From Triops longicaudatus (Eukaryota > Arthropoda > Branchiopoda > Notostraca > Triopsidae): 64,000 nt of DNA. The stretch spans positions 124,001 through 188,000 of the forward strand of contig JAGQDJ010000005.1 of assembly GCA_022885665.1 (NCBI GenBank), read 5' to 3'. The notes under the pieces are model-generated. The model was not told where the DNA came from and did no database searches. It worked only from the letters and a program-made list of their open reading frames with translations. Shown one piece after another: positions 50,501-62,534 of the stretch (the stretch's first letter is position 1; each line of letters opens with the position of its first letter). Made by a program: the position numbers and the translations under genes.

Positions 50501-53500
50501 CGTAAAGCTTCAAAAATTCTCTTTTTTCTTTAGTCTTTAAATCATTCTCCGGTGACGAAAGATAAAATATTTTATACACAAGAAAATAACAATGTCCGGT
50601 TTTTATTGCTGAAGTCATACTCCGCCAAAGGACTTGGTTACGTGTTACAGAATTTGGAAACCAAATGACTTGCGAGTTTTACTCAACATAATAAGGACTC
50701 AAAAGGTAAAAACTCGCTTTACGACGGAAGTCTTCTACACCAGCGGTCCTCAAACTATGTGCCGCAACCCACTGGTGGGTCGCCATCTGTTAGAAACTGG
50801 GCCGCGTGATGAGCCAGGATGGCAAGCTGATGTGTCTTTAAAATCTCTGTCTACCAGAAGCATCACCTCGCCTGAACTTGTCTATGATTAGGCAGCCTGA
50901 ATGGTTTTATTTCGTTTTTAACTCATCAAACGGTGGGCCGCAGAAAAAAATTCGTGTCTGAAAGTGGGCCGCGGCTCCAAAAAGTTTGGGAACTGCTGTC
51001 TACACCATTAAAATCGATTCTTTCATACAAATACGCACACTACCATTAACCATTAAATACAAACCAGCTGCAAGGTATGTTATATATAAAAGCACACAAG
51101 ACTCGAAATCAGAAAAATGCTCAAAAAAGAAGTATAAATATTTTTAAACGAAAAGTTTACCTGAATGTTGAGTTCCAAGTTCTTCCATTGACAAAACCGA
51201 GTGAATTTCTCACTACAACGAGAAGCAAAGTAACCTTTACCAGGGAGTCTTTCAAATTAATGCAATTATTAACACAAAATGATAACATGTCCATTTCCTG
51301 TCGTAACAAACATCTGCAAATCTTTTCTGTCGTTTGTCGGCTTGTTGGCCTTTGTTTTTGTCGGAAAGCCATTTTGCGCAGCAAAAACCATTTAATTTGC
51401 TTTTTTTTTTTTAAAAAAAAAAAAAAAACTTTCGCTTTGAACTTCTCTCCCTCTTTTACCACCGGTTTGGCCTTTCACTCCTCTAGCACAGTAAACACGG
51501 GTTATTACTTTCTCACCCCTCCCCGAAAAATACAATGCTTGCAAGACTTTTACAAAGTCCGAAGTTAGAAACTTGTCCTTTTTCAAGTATTGACTCCCAG
51601 AAAACTCTTTATAAACACATCTAAAGAATATTCTTTAAAAATGCTGCCACACCCCCAAACAGACCCTTAACTTTAACAAGGGAGCGCGTTTCCTAGGCAG
51701 AAGCACTGCCAATACTTTACGGGACCAAAAGAAACCGAAAGTCACAGAAAAAAATAACGAGTTACATCAAAGTGTAAGTTGTCTCTGCTGCTCAGCTAAG
51801 TTCGGCTAGCTTAAATAAAACATGGAAAATCTCCTGAAAAAGAAGTAGTAGGTGGGCTTAAAACGGGATGGCACTTTTTTTTCCCACGGAAGCAAAAACT
51901 CCTCTCTGGCATCCTGGATCGATATTGGGTGTCATCTTGAAAGATTTCACTAAAGCGTAAAGGTTTGGCTTCTGCCACAGTGGCGACACAACAACCAACT
52001 ATTCCTTCGTACCTTTTTTAATCATCGTCTTTGACAGTTTTCACTTTATCAGTCGTGTTGCGGAACGACCTTGTCTAGCTAGTTTAGAAGCAGAAATTCT
52101 AACCTTTTCTTACACTAACGAAACTTCCTTCAAAAAATAATTCTAAAAAAAAGAAACGCGTAAATAGTTGGTGAAGATCAGCTAGAAACAGAAGTTGTAA
52201 GCGTTTGATATGCCAGAAATGCGACGCAGCAAAGACGTGGAGAGGTCGACGCCGTTACGAACAGTGTTTGGACAAACCAAAGACCCAAGGAGTTCCATTC
52301 ATGATAAAATGTCACGACTGTGGAAAACTCTGTAAGAAGCTGAAGACGAATGGAGCTATAATGAGCGTCGAAACCCTTAAGGGAGTTTGGTGTAGTGAAA
52401 AGATGTGTATATTTAGCACTACCAAGTACTTTACCTTTCAATAAATCCACGGAAAACGTCTCCACGGAGTTGAGCGAAAATTTCATCGATGTAAGGCTTT
52501 GGGTACAAAAAAAGAAAGAAAAATTGTTTTCAATGTCAGAAAGCGTTTTTTGTCCAACATTGGGTCTTTTGTGAGTAGAGACTCACCTCAAATAAGTTGG
52601 CGGGTACTTCATTCTTTGTTAAATATTTCTGTACATGGGCCACGGCCTCTTTGGAATAATTCTGTGGAAAACGGAAGCAGTGTCATAAGAAAATGTGTAT
52701 ACAAAGAGAACATAATGGAAAAAGAAAAACATAAGAGAACCAGGCAACAACGATTTCGTAACGTAATACACGGCTTACATGGGTATGTGAAAGCAGTTCC
52801 TTCATGACGAAATTATCGTAAATGTCGCGGGCGGCTTTCCGTCGTTCTTCGACTGTTTCCAACTTCTCATAGCGTTTTATCTAACAAGGGAGAAAATAAA
52901 GGCATTAATTATTATTAAGAAAATGACTTAACTCAACATTGCAATGGGAAAGAAGCTATGTGGCAGCAAAAGTAAGGCCCATCCATCACATTAACTTAAG
53001 ACAACCGAATTTATGTCACGTCGCCTCACGACTCCATTGCCTAAGCATGGGTAGCGTGGCCCACCAACTTGGTTATACAGTTCACGCTTTAAAGGCGTAA
53101 ATTTCAACAGTTTTATTAACGAAATGATTTACTGTCGATGCAAAACACAAAACAAGCGGCTTAAAATAGTAAATATAAAACTTCCAAGATGAAATGCAAC
53201 GTCCATTTGGTGCAAGTAAATTGTTTAGCTTCTCTAAGGAATTTACCAAGAATGATAATTTTTAACCAAAAAAGGGAAAAAACTTTTCAGCACAGTAAGA
53301 ACTTTATAGACAAGCCAGTCTTGACAGTAAAACTTTAAAAAAAAAATCATTTATCGGAATACACATATCTGGAATGTATAGAGGAAGTCTTGACTGATTC
53401 TGAAAAAAAAAACAGTTAAAAAAACGTAGGACAGTAAGATTAAACTTGTTGATTAAACTTTGCAATGTTCATAGCGATTAGCGACCAGGATTAAAACAAG

Positions 53501-56500
53501 CTTTAAAAAAATTTAAGCTTGACTTCATTTTCTTCCGTTTTAACTAAATTGAACTTGTGTAATAGGTAACTTCAGTTGGCACCAAGTTAAATCTGGTCAA
53601 ACAAGTACTAAAAAAGCCCCAGGAAAACTTTCATGTTTTTATTTGCCCCCATTTTGGAAACCACAGAAAAGTTCTCTAGGCGTGAATTAGCTCTAAATCA
53701 AGGTTCCAAGGCGTCTTCGTTGACAAAGCGTCAAAACTGAACTCAAAGAAACAAATTTAGTGTGAACTTACAAGAATGTAAAGTACTGTATCTCGACATG
53801 AATGAATGTGAGTTTTTCGACATTTTGGGCAACTTCTTGCTGAAGTCAAGGTGTTCAAGCTTACAAATTACCCTAACGAATTACATAATGTTTTCTACTA
53901 CATAACTTTTTTTGCAGTACAGAAGTTTCAGAAGCTTCCTGAACAATGAGATTCAGGATTTTAATAATCTAAAATACTGCTTTTTGCCCGGAAGACTTTT
54001 TTAAGCTTTGTAAAATCTACCAAAAAGCTTCGTTCCGTAAATTAGCTGTAACGTTCAATCCATCTGGAATGGAGCGGTACGTTGTTTTATATCCTTACGA
54101 AGAGTACATGTTCTTGTCCGAGGATCCCAAAGCTGTAGATTTCAAGCTAAATCCGTGTAGGCCAAATTGCTTGTCAGCGTCTCCTGTACCCCATTATTTC
54201 GACTTAGATGAACGTAGCACCACCTATGACGACCTTGGGCCAGTAGCGACAAGCCCTAAGGCGATAGTAAACCTGTGCTCTTTCTTCGTCCTCAATTAAG
54301 AGCACCTACCTTCCTTCCTTCCGCTTGACCTTGTGCAGGCTAAATCTCTCAGCTGCTCGTTACTGGATTTTTCAGACCGACAAAAATCTTCCTTTGTTTC
54401 AAAACACTGCAAGCATGAACAGTAATACTGTACGTTTCCTTTATCCTGTCCGCACTTCTTCCTGCCCTTCACCCGCCTACACCCGTATTTCCATTTTATT
54501 GATTTCTCCTACTTGATACAACACTGCGTTACAGTTGTACAACTCTCTGTCACCCGACAGACGTAACCTCAAAACGCGTGTACACGCAACTGAGTGCATT
54601 ATGCGCATAACACGATCTCGTACACCAAAAAACAACGGGTCACAGATCTAAATTTAATACCGATCCACCTTCAAAATCCAGACTCTCGAAGACCAGAATG
54701 CAGAGCTACACGACATAAATATAAAGGCTTTCACTAAAAATCAACCGTTTTCCCCACACCTTCCATTTCCTTTCGTTCGGCAGCTATCCGCCGGGACAGG
54801 AAATTTCTCCACTCTAGTCGCAAGAAAGGGTGCAGAAATTCTGTGACTTCAGCTAACAATCGGTCAGCTCGGGGAATTTACTTGTGCGCCCCAGTGGTCA
54901 TTTTCTTCCTTTTTTGTCCCTTTTGTTCTTTCACCGTAAGCGTTTACAATCTTGTTTCCCTCCTTCTGTGTCCCATCTTCTTTTGTCGCTTCAGCAATCC
55001 ACTCCTTGGGAGAAAATAACTATCTCCGAGGGAACGCTTTGCGCTATTTGTGTTGAAGGAATGTAAAGAGTGTCTATTTCTTTCCTCGGGAGAAAGAATC
55101 AACCATCCCAACAACCTATTCAGAAACTCCCTGCGACCTTCACCAATCTTCTTAAAAGACTACCTTTGCGGAAACTTGAATCTTCGACCCGATCTTCCCT
55201 GGAAACCGAAAGTACCCAATTTCCAGGCACTATGACTGAATTTCCTCGATAGTATAGTGTTCAGTACCCCGCCTTGTCACTTGTTCACCAGACGGCCGAA
55301 AGATTCGCTTGACTGGCTTGATGAAGACCGTAACCCATCATCAGGTGCCTCCATGGTCGCAGAAGAATCTTACTCCTCAGCTCTACGCTAGCAACGACTT
55401 CCACAACTTGATTGCTGGTGAACGATATGTGATGCAATGAGTTTTGCACACCACCCCACAACGGACAATGCGACTGTACATCGGTATCGATCTACGAAGA
55501 GTAACAACCTTCTCACATGTCAATATCACTCGCCCTTTAGCCTGAAATTACACGGAAATCTAATTAACCAGCCCCCAGGCCTTTATTAGGAAATACTTGT
55601 GTACATGCAGAGTAATGTAATATCAAGCGATAAGACATGTTTCTATGTTTCTAGACACGTAACATAACGTGAAATTACTCATAATAAAATAAGACAAAAA
55701 ATAAAACTGTTACGGGTTACGAGGAACACTTTCGACGGACAGGCCAAGTACGCAATCTGTCATAAGCAACTCCACCGAGTCAATGACAAGAGTCGTCGTT
55801 TACGCCTTCGTCTTGTCCCCGGTGATTCGTTTTCCCCCTTAAAGCTTTCGTCTTCTAACCTTCAACGATGTACAGGGCAAGAAAAAGAATTATGGAGCCC
55901 CACATAATAAAAAGCCCAACAAAGAAAAGGAGAAAACCATAACCGGCCAACAATCATGCCCAGTGTCGGCACGACGGTCGGAAAAGGGGCAAGTTTCCCC
56001 TTCTACACATCACACAGAGTCCATTACATCCTCAACAACTTTTTTCCGTCGCTACACTTGAAAGGGAGAAAAAACCCAGTGACCGTTGCCTGATTTACAA
56101 AAGAACTCCAATTGGCGCAGTAATTTCCATATCATTTTGCGGCATTCGCTCTCCAATACGCGAACCCACCAATATGAAACTTCTGAGAAAAAGCGCTGAA
56201 ATTCCTTCCGGGGTACTACAACTTCCTTTTTTGGCAAAAACAGGCTTTGCTTGAAAACGAAAGCTCCAAATTAGTGTCACTAGCTTGGAACAATTACTTG
56301 AGCTAGATGGTTTCGCGCTAGCAGAACGACGCTTGAAAAGATTTATCGAACACTCGAGCGCTAGGGTTTCAGAAGACACATACAAAAAACACCAGACGAA
56401 ACCATTTGTAGAATCCGAAGCTCTCGTTAGCGCAATGCCTCTTTCAATCAAACACGATTTATTTTACGAAACCTTCTATCTACAAAAAATTACGATCCCA

Positions 56501-58588
56501 TGAGCCACGTGTTGATAAGGCGCATAGAGAAAACACGAAAGCGGCTGTCTACTTAAGTATTTAACATCGAGCGTCCTCTTCTTCATTATTCTCGCTATCT
56601 TGGCACTCGAAATCACGTCATTTAATTAACCAATGCATTTGTATGTCCCGAATTATTGTTTTTATGTCAAAAGCGTAGAGACAAAAGGTTACTATGGACG
56701 ATCTTACCTTGTCTCGTAACGATTGAGTCTAGAATATCGGACTTCCTCTGGAGTATGGAGAGAAACTACAGCGTGTGCAAAGATGCTGCAATTTCCCTCG
56801 TCTTTCCTTCTTTCTTCTTCTCAGGAAAAAAATGCAGAGAGCAAACGTTTGGTCTCCTCTTCGCTCTACTTGACCTATCGATCCGCAATACGGGCCACCT
56901 TTTTATCCGCGGCATCGTGCTAAGTTCTATATATCTTTCCCTGAGGCCTATAAAACCGATGACGGAGAACTGCACCAACTTTAATAAAATAATAAAAAGT
57001 TGGGACGTTATAGCCGAGTAATAAAATAAACCTACTAGATGCCCTGGGGCCCTTTTTCCACCAACACGCTCGGTAATTTGTAAACCTTAGCCTCCAAGAT
57101 CCGTGAATATTCAACCTCCGCGGAATCACGTTCAAGGGACCCGTGTTCGTTTTCACACTCTTTTGTTTACTTTTTAACGTTGTTTCCGGGACGCAAATAC
57201 AGTGTACGTGTCTAACTATTGTTCCACAAAATTGTACGTTGCTTTTTGAAACTTCACTCGAGGATCTTTTATTGCTCTTTTTAAAATGAACTGACTCCCT
57301 GATACATATATAAAAGATGTAGAGAAATTAAGTGAAATCTGTTCCATCCACAAAGACCTAAGTTTGCAACTTTCATCTACAGGTCGCACGACACGTCAAA
57401 CAACTTTTCTTAATGTATGAAAATTTTTCAGTACACAATTGATACTATGAACAATAACTAAGAAATTCAATGCCAGCAATTTATTTTCGCCCTTGTTTGG
57501 CCAGCAAACCGTTCCTTGGTAACAGTCAAATATGACGAAAGACAATAGACGAAATCTTGCTTGCAAAAGACTTAAAACTCAAAAGTATCTTCCCTATAAG
57601 TAATTCTTCTGACCGTTACATACTTGTTCTCACGATATAAATATTTAACCTTATTTCCTCCTCCACACACTTGTTACATTAAATGCAGTAGTAAGTCAAT
57701 ATTTAAATTAACTCTCCAACACAAAAATTTAACATGAGTCCTTTAGTAAAAAGCAATTTTTCATGTTTATGTTTGGACGATTCACAATTTCCGGCAATAA
57801 ACAAGTCTTACGAAAGTATTGCCAACAAGATCTATGAATTGTCCTTTTCCCTATAAGAGCTTATTTAAATCACAGAGCCCTTAACCAACAAAAGTAACCA
57901 AAGGTGTGCTTAATGAAGCAACAGTCTTTCATTTCGGTTGTAGTGATCTTCCTATGCTTCTGGTACGCATTCAAAAGGATAAAATAAAGGATTTTTATTT
58001 GCACACTAACTTTGCGCCGCCTTAAATTCAACTGACCCTCTTTATGTTGTTACCCGAACAAATACTGCCTTAGGGCCCTGGAATAAACACCTTTCAGTGT
58101 CTTTTAAAAACAAAAGATAGAGTATCATTATATACGGGGAGGATTGGTCTCTTATTATAACTAACAGCTAAGATTGAATGAAATCAAACAGAAACTCTGG
58201 ATAGATGTATACCAACAGCCATACAAAACTTTAAGATTTCAGACACAATAATATAAAAAGCATCTTACCGATTTTGCATCTCTTTATAGCTCAAAATTTT
58301 AAAAGATTGGGCTAATGAACAAGTTTGCCTGATTTTTATTTTTTTCGTTATAACAAAAAAGTAGCAAAATTCAACCATAATTTACAAATTTAGCAAAATC
58401 CTTTTTAACAAAATCTCAAACCGTTGTACTAGACAACTACAACATAAACATTACTGTCACAACAACATCATTGATTTTTTTAACCAATTTCCAGCATGAT
58501 GTATGAAAATTACCATTTAATTCTCCCATACGGGGTTTGTGTATACGGGGGCTTGAGGGAACATATTTTTGTACCCTTAATCACACCT

Positions 58589-58624
<36 letters not shown>

Positions 58625-61600
58625 CCCGGATTTCAAAATTTCTTGAATAAAGAAAATCTAACAAGTTGTTACCAGACACGTAACAAACCTGTAAACTCTT
58701 ATTTCTTCGAAAACTTACGCGTAAAGCCCACAAACTGCAACTTCCAGTTCATTATGCATCTAAAAAAAAAAATAGTCACAAGAACTTCTTATTCGCCACA
58801 TCTTGCCTACGTAAGCAATACACCGAACGAGAAAATCCCAAATTTTGCTTTAACCTAATAAAAAACCAAACTGTTCCGAGAACAATGAAGCCCTAAAGAG
58901 CTGAGAACATCGACAACGTCCCATGGCCACGTATTTCACAGTCAAGTAGCACATGGTCCATTCCTTTTGCAAAACGGTTCACTTCCTCACAGACCCACTT
59001 TCCTTCGTTTTTCCATTTTTGTTGCTCCTTGTGACTTTTCTTTGATTCTCGCAATACAACAAATTGCCGTCTCTTGGTCGTAACAAGCAGCATTATCGCG
59101 TAATAAAGCTATCGCCCCAAGTTCCTGGAACAGACCCGACCAAAATTCTTGTTCGTTAATGAACTTTTTTCCTTCAAGAATGTCTGGCCTTTCCGTACCG
59201 TTTCGAAAGTTCGTAAATGAACAGTTTTTCTGCCTTATCAAGCTTACAAGCGTGTTAATCAAATCCACGAGTTAACCATTTCCTCTTTTCCGAAAATTTC
59301 CTTCTTCTACGAGCCGCCCTGCCCACTTATGAGAAAAAAACGCGAAGCCCGAAATATACGAAATCGAACTGGCAAATTTGGGAAAATAACTAGGCAAGTT
59401 AATTTCCCTAACGTGCGTCTGTTTTTTAAACGATTTTTTTTTGGAGAATTCCCTCCAATATCGGAAAGTAAAGTACAATCACAGACGCTCCGCAATGACC
59501 GTTAGATTTTGTGGGAAGAATAAAATCAACTGTGAACTAGATCATCGAGAAAGTGAGATAGACCAACCAAAAGAAACGAAGAACCAAATGAGATTGGAAC
59601 GTGTCATGAATAAGAAATGAGGGAGAAAACTCGCAGCGTCAGTTTTTTTTTTTGGTTTTGGCTACGGGTACCGGCAATGCATCTTTCGCCTTTCATTTTG
59701 TAAAAGACTAAAGCAAACCACACACATACATACATTCATGGACATGTAGCACACACATACACACATCAGCCTCTGCCGTCGTTCATTTTCTACTCCGGCG
59801 TTAAGAGACTTCATTGATCGATCTCGAACAAGGAACCAACTCAGCAGCTTTTGGCGGTCACATGTCACTTTAGTGTAAATGAAGAAATGTTAGCGATGTT
59901 TGCTCGGACGTGTTTGTTGTACCTTGGAGCACACAGCCTTGGGTAACATTACGATAATTCTTCGCTTCTGAAGTAATACAATAATATCGCGCTTACGCGG
60001 TACAGAACTTGTTCAATCGTGCATAGCCAACTAGACAACAGACGCCAACGCAATAATCTATTACAATGGTAACGGGAAGGTAATATTCAATTGCAAAGAT
60101 TCGTAAAATATTGTACTTATGTGTGTATAAATTGGTAAAAATGTAGAAACCCCGTTATCCAGCCACCACGGGATCGTGTGCTTGGCTGGATAATCGAAAG
60201 GCTTACAACAACACTGCGTAAATAGCAATTTCAGTATTGGTAAGAAAAACTACCGAACTACTTATGCTTCCACACTTCATCTTAATTTTCTAAGAAAATG
60301 TGCATTTTGTCTTAAAGCACTGTGCTTGTAACTTAATACAACGACGATACGAAACCTATCTGTGAAAAACTGCTAAACATTTAAACTGGATAAGAAGACC
60401 TCTACCTGTAACTGCATTAAATAATTTTTACATATATCAGAACTTAAGAGAGAAGAATTGGAAAAATCGAGAGGTGGGATGCGAGCTTTAGTCAATTCCT
60501 TACTTCTCACTAGTGGCTTATAAAACTTTCGTTTCACGATCAACTGGGGCTCATTGTACGGTAAAATCAGAACTCTGGTGTAGTTCTTGGGGACTACGTT
60601 TACATAAAGCCTAGAGTACATGAAAATTAAATATATGGAGTTTTGCATATAACATGTTCGCTTGGCAAACACGGTATAGAGAGAAGACCATACAAGGAAC
60701 CAAAAAGTATAGGATAAACACAACAAGTACTTAAGATAGCCTAAGCTAACAAGGGTAATTTGGCAGAAAATTTAAGATATTAGATTAAAAAATACTATTT
60801 TTTTCCACTGGTATTTTTGAAACGGAAGTGGCCATCTGAACAAATTTTTAATACGTTAGGTTGATGTTTAGCTACGAGAAGTTCAACTTGAGGAGATTTT
60901 TGGAAAACGGAAAAAAAGGTCTTGCCCAGGTTCGCTATTAATAGGCCTGCCTGTGAACTCACTCGCTCACAATTCAAATTCAACAAAAAGTAAGCACAGA
61001 ATCAGAAAAAGTAAGTACAGGTCATAGAATTCGTCGCTTCTACAGTGAACCCCTCATTTACATGGTCTCCTATGCGATTTCACTTTTAGGCGGTCGGATA
61101 TTTGGTGAAATTGTGTTTAATTTTAGCTTAAAATTGCCCAATTTACGGTCTCGTAGCATAGAATTACATAACTCGGGCTTTGCTGCTTATAAGAATTTTG
61201 CTTCAAAATACAAAATTGCATGGCACTATGGCACATTCGCAGGAGTGGAAATGCGATGTAGCGTGCCATGTCCAATAGGAAACATTTAACTTCTGAGGTT
61301 TGCACTATTCTTTAAAGGTTTACATTAACGACAGCAGCTTAAAAACTTTGCAGATATGATCAGTAAAGCTTTATTTACAATCACAATTAAAATGAGATTT
61401 TTGTCGGCAAAATTTGGTAACTGAATACGAATGAGCTTTCTGATAATACCCGTGGTCAAGGCTCTCAGTGATAGACGTTTTTTCCCTTGCGGATTTTTAT
61501 CCGGGCGTTTTCTGATCAATTAACCAATCGAAGACTGCCTTTTTCTTTTTCAGTAATAGTTTTTCCTCAAGGGACAAGAAGTTCCAGAAAACGGACGAAA

Positions 61601-62323
61601 ACAACGTCTGTCGGGGAGAGCCTTAAAACACGATTCGGTTTACGTGGTGCTTTCGCGGAGCCGATCTACGGCATAAATGGGGGGTTTACTGTTAATATAA
61701 GTGACGCATTACCGCTATTCAGACGAGGGACTGGGCTTATGACATGCTCACTTTACGACGGAGGTGACTGGAATCGAATTTAGAAGGAAGTCAACCTAGT
61801 TTAACTTATGTCTAGAATTTGCCTTCTGCGACTGATATTGTGCTACACTAGGCTTTCAATGGGTACTGGACAATAATCTGACTTGCGACTAATTTTTGTT
61901 TAGGACAGAGCCGATCTACGATCACGTTTCGAGGGTAAAACCCACCTATAAACCTCAATTTGTGAACGACGCTGAGTTTTCTATGTGCTAAATTGCGGTT
62001 TGCTCGATTTCGGGTGGTCGTTTGGTGATAAACTAGACTTACGACGAGGTTTAGGGACGAAATGCGCACGAAAATGCAATTTATATGCTGCGAATTTGCC
62101 GGGGCAGCGTTTCCAGATTGTGATTGAACAAAAATGTGCTCATTACATGAAAACGAAAGGAGAGAGAACAAGAAAAAATGAGATGAAAGGCAGCAAAGGA
62201 AAATGAAATTAAAGCGTGGTAGTAACATGAAACATGAGAAAATACTTACCTCTTCATAAAAGGCGAGCTGAGGGACGGGCTCTTCGGACACTGTTTCACA
62301 ATAATCCTTGAAGAGAAGATATC
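43464..62323 (-). CDS. GRK2: G-protein-coupled receptor kinase 2/3 (beta-adrenergic receptor kinase type), N-terminus beyond window
   Basis: Fourteen minus-strand exons in transcript order are 62250-62323, 52779-52880, 52587-52661, 52435-52496, 51161-51212, 50125-50316, 49117-49282, 48891-49032, 46881-47055, 46632-46732, 46351-46513, 46112-46274, 43709-43953 and 43464-43643 (TGA). All phases agree and give about 629 residues. The order matches GRK2: RGS-homology domain (YLLFKDYCETV, YEKLETVEER), kinase (GRGGFGEVYGCRKAD, AMKCLDKKR, YRDLKPAN, the DFG variant SDLGLACDF, GTHGYMAPEVL), AGC tail (FDEEDTKGIK), a PH domain (HGYIKKLGG.FASAWQTRYAKLYPNRLE) and a divergent last exon (EIGLKEWAGSLRSAHKL) equivalent to the PH C-terminal helix that binds G-beta-gamma. 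The enzyme phosphorylates activated receptors at the membrane and starts desensitisation. All catalytic motifs are present. The first 55-65 residues are not confidently found. Intron one is about 9.4 kb, the last only 65 bp. Confidence 0.95.
45437..45982 (+). mobile_element. Repeat family B copy 2, pogo/Tigger-like non-autonomous element
   Basis: This fuller copy of the family at 38777-40631 lies inside a GRK2 intron. Its left end is TA plus CAATGGAAGCTCGTTATTCGC; the right end read in reverse is TA plus CAGTCAAGAGTTCCTTG. The ends are degenerate but resemble each other and pogo/Tigger termini, with TA flanks on both sides. About 546 bp, no ORF. Confidence 0.55.
46571..46600. repeat. Poly-C/poly-A homopolymer tract
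   Basis: A run of about 13 C followed directly by about 10 A lies in the GRK2 intron between exons 46351-46513 and 46632-46732. Such tracts are prone to sequencing and replication slippage. Confidence 0.8.
47489..47536. repeat. ATT trinucleotide microsatellite
   Basis: About 16 uninterrupted ATT/TTA units lie in the GRK2 intron between exons 46881-47055 and 48891-49032. It is likely polymorphic in length. Confidence 0.95.
48422..48438 (-). promoter_or_regulatory. CTCF-like motif
   Basis: Read on the minus strand the sequence is CCACTAGAGGCGCCAGT, the closest match in the window to the CTCF core. It lies in a GRK2 intron. Binding is not shown. Confidence 0.35.
50741..50998. mobile_element. 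hAT-like MITE with target-site duplication, in GRK2 intron
   Basis: The 258-bp element starts CAGCGGTCCTCAAACT and ends AGTTTGGGAACTGCTG. These are terminal inverted repeats of the classic hAT (Charlie-like) form. TCTACAC is duplicated at 50734-50740 and 50999-51005. The interior has GGGCCGC repeats near both ends. There is no coding capacity. Confidence 0.8.
51401..51428. repeat. T-run abutting A-run (T12A16)
   Basis: Twelve T followed directly by sixteen A form a perfect palindromic homopolymer junction, just left of the 52-nt GRK2 exon at 51161-51212. Smaller versions occur at 19641-19659 and 21756-21776. Confidence 0.9.
58140..58548 (+). repeat. Dispersed repeat family A, copy 2
   Basis: This stretch aligns in direct orientation with 9275-9745 across most of its length. 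It shares the ends GGTCTC..ATTATAACTAACAGC and GGGGTTTGTGTAT and several internal blocks, and lacks the internal duplication of copy 1. A 31-base A run (58590-58620) follows about 40 bp downstream and may or may not belong to it. Confidence 0.7.
58590..58620. repeat. Poly-A run of 31 bases
   Basis: Thirty-one consecutive A on the plus strand just after repeat family A copy 2. It could be a retroelement-type tail or simple slippage. Confidence 0.9.
60155..60193. repeat. Perfect 11-bp-arm hairpin
   Basis: TTATCCAGCCA at 60155-60165 is repeated in inverted form as TGGCTGGATAA at 60183-60193, with a 17-bp loop. ACCCCGTTATCC resembles pogo/Tigger termini, so this may be a nearly empty MITE or deletion derivative. 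Confidence 0.6.
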
Positions 62324-62503
62324 CTGGAAAAGACGAAAGAAGAGGTGAAAAGCTTGCAGGGAAGGAAGCACGAGGGTGAAAATAAAGGAGGAAAGGGAAG
62401 GGACGCAATGTTGATTGGTTTAATCTTTTTCTTAATGACATGGTCGCACGCTTTTGTGTTTTTCTCGTTCGTTTAGGACGCATTGAGTGGAGACCTGACT
62501 TAC

Positions 62504-62534
62504 GAAAATTTCGATTCAGTTTATTAACAACGTT
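62504..62534 (-). CDS. GRK2: Possible additional 31-nt GRK2 exon
   Basis: On the minus strand this stretch has a strong acceptor (CTTTTTAG) and donor (GTAAGT). Only one of its three frames is open, and that frame leaves exactly the one base needed by the exon at 62323. It would encode NVVNKLNRNF plus a split Arg before YLLF, where GRK2/3 has a similar hydrophobic run ending in Gly. The Gly-to-Arg change and the tiny size keep this tentative. Confidence 0.35.

Larger units (their letters stand above)
52881..62249. other. 9.4 kb GRK2 intron within the RGS-homology region
   Basis: No GRK2 exon is needed here, because YEE at 62250 joins directly to IKRYEKLE at 52880. It contains repeat family A copy 2 (58140-58548), a 31-A run (58590-58620), a hairpin (60155-60193) and several open frames that I could not identify, notably minus 58987-59268 and plus about 56261-56503. 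Nested genes or regulatory elements are possible but unsupported. Confidence 0.6.

Noticed and set aside
51077..51568. 163-codon plus-strand ORF in the GRK2 region
   Set aside because: It spans a GRK2 exon on the other strand and a T12A16 homopolymer. The Lys/Phe runs are artefacts of that tract.
52205..52444. Plus-strand ORF with CxxC pairs (CQKC, CHDC) resembling a zinc ribbon
   Set aside because: It overlaps a confirmed GRK2 exon (52435-52496) on the other strand and ends in AT-rich sequence. The cysteine spacing fits no family I know.
61848..62483. Long minus-strand ORF of 211 codons around the first visible GRK2 exon
   Set aside because: Only 62250-62323 is real coding sequence. The flanks are open intron sequence running past good splice sites.
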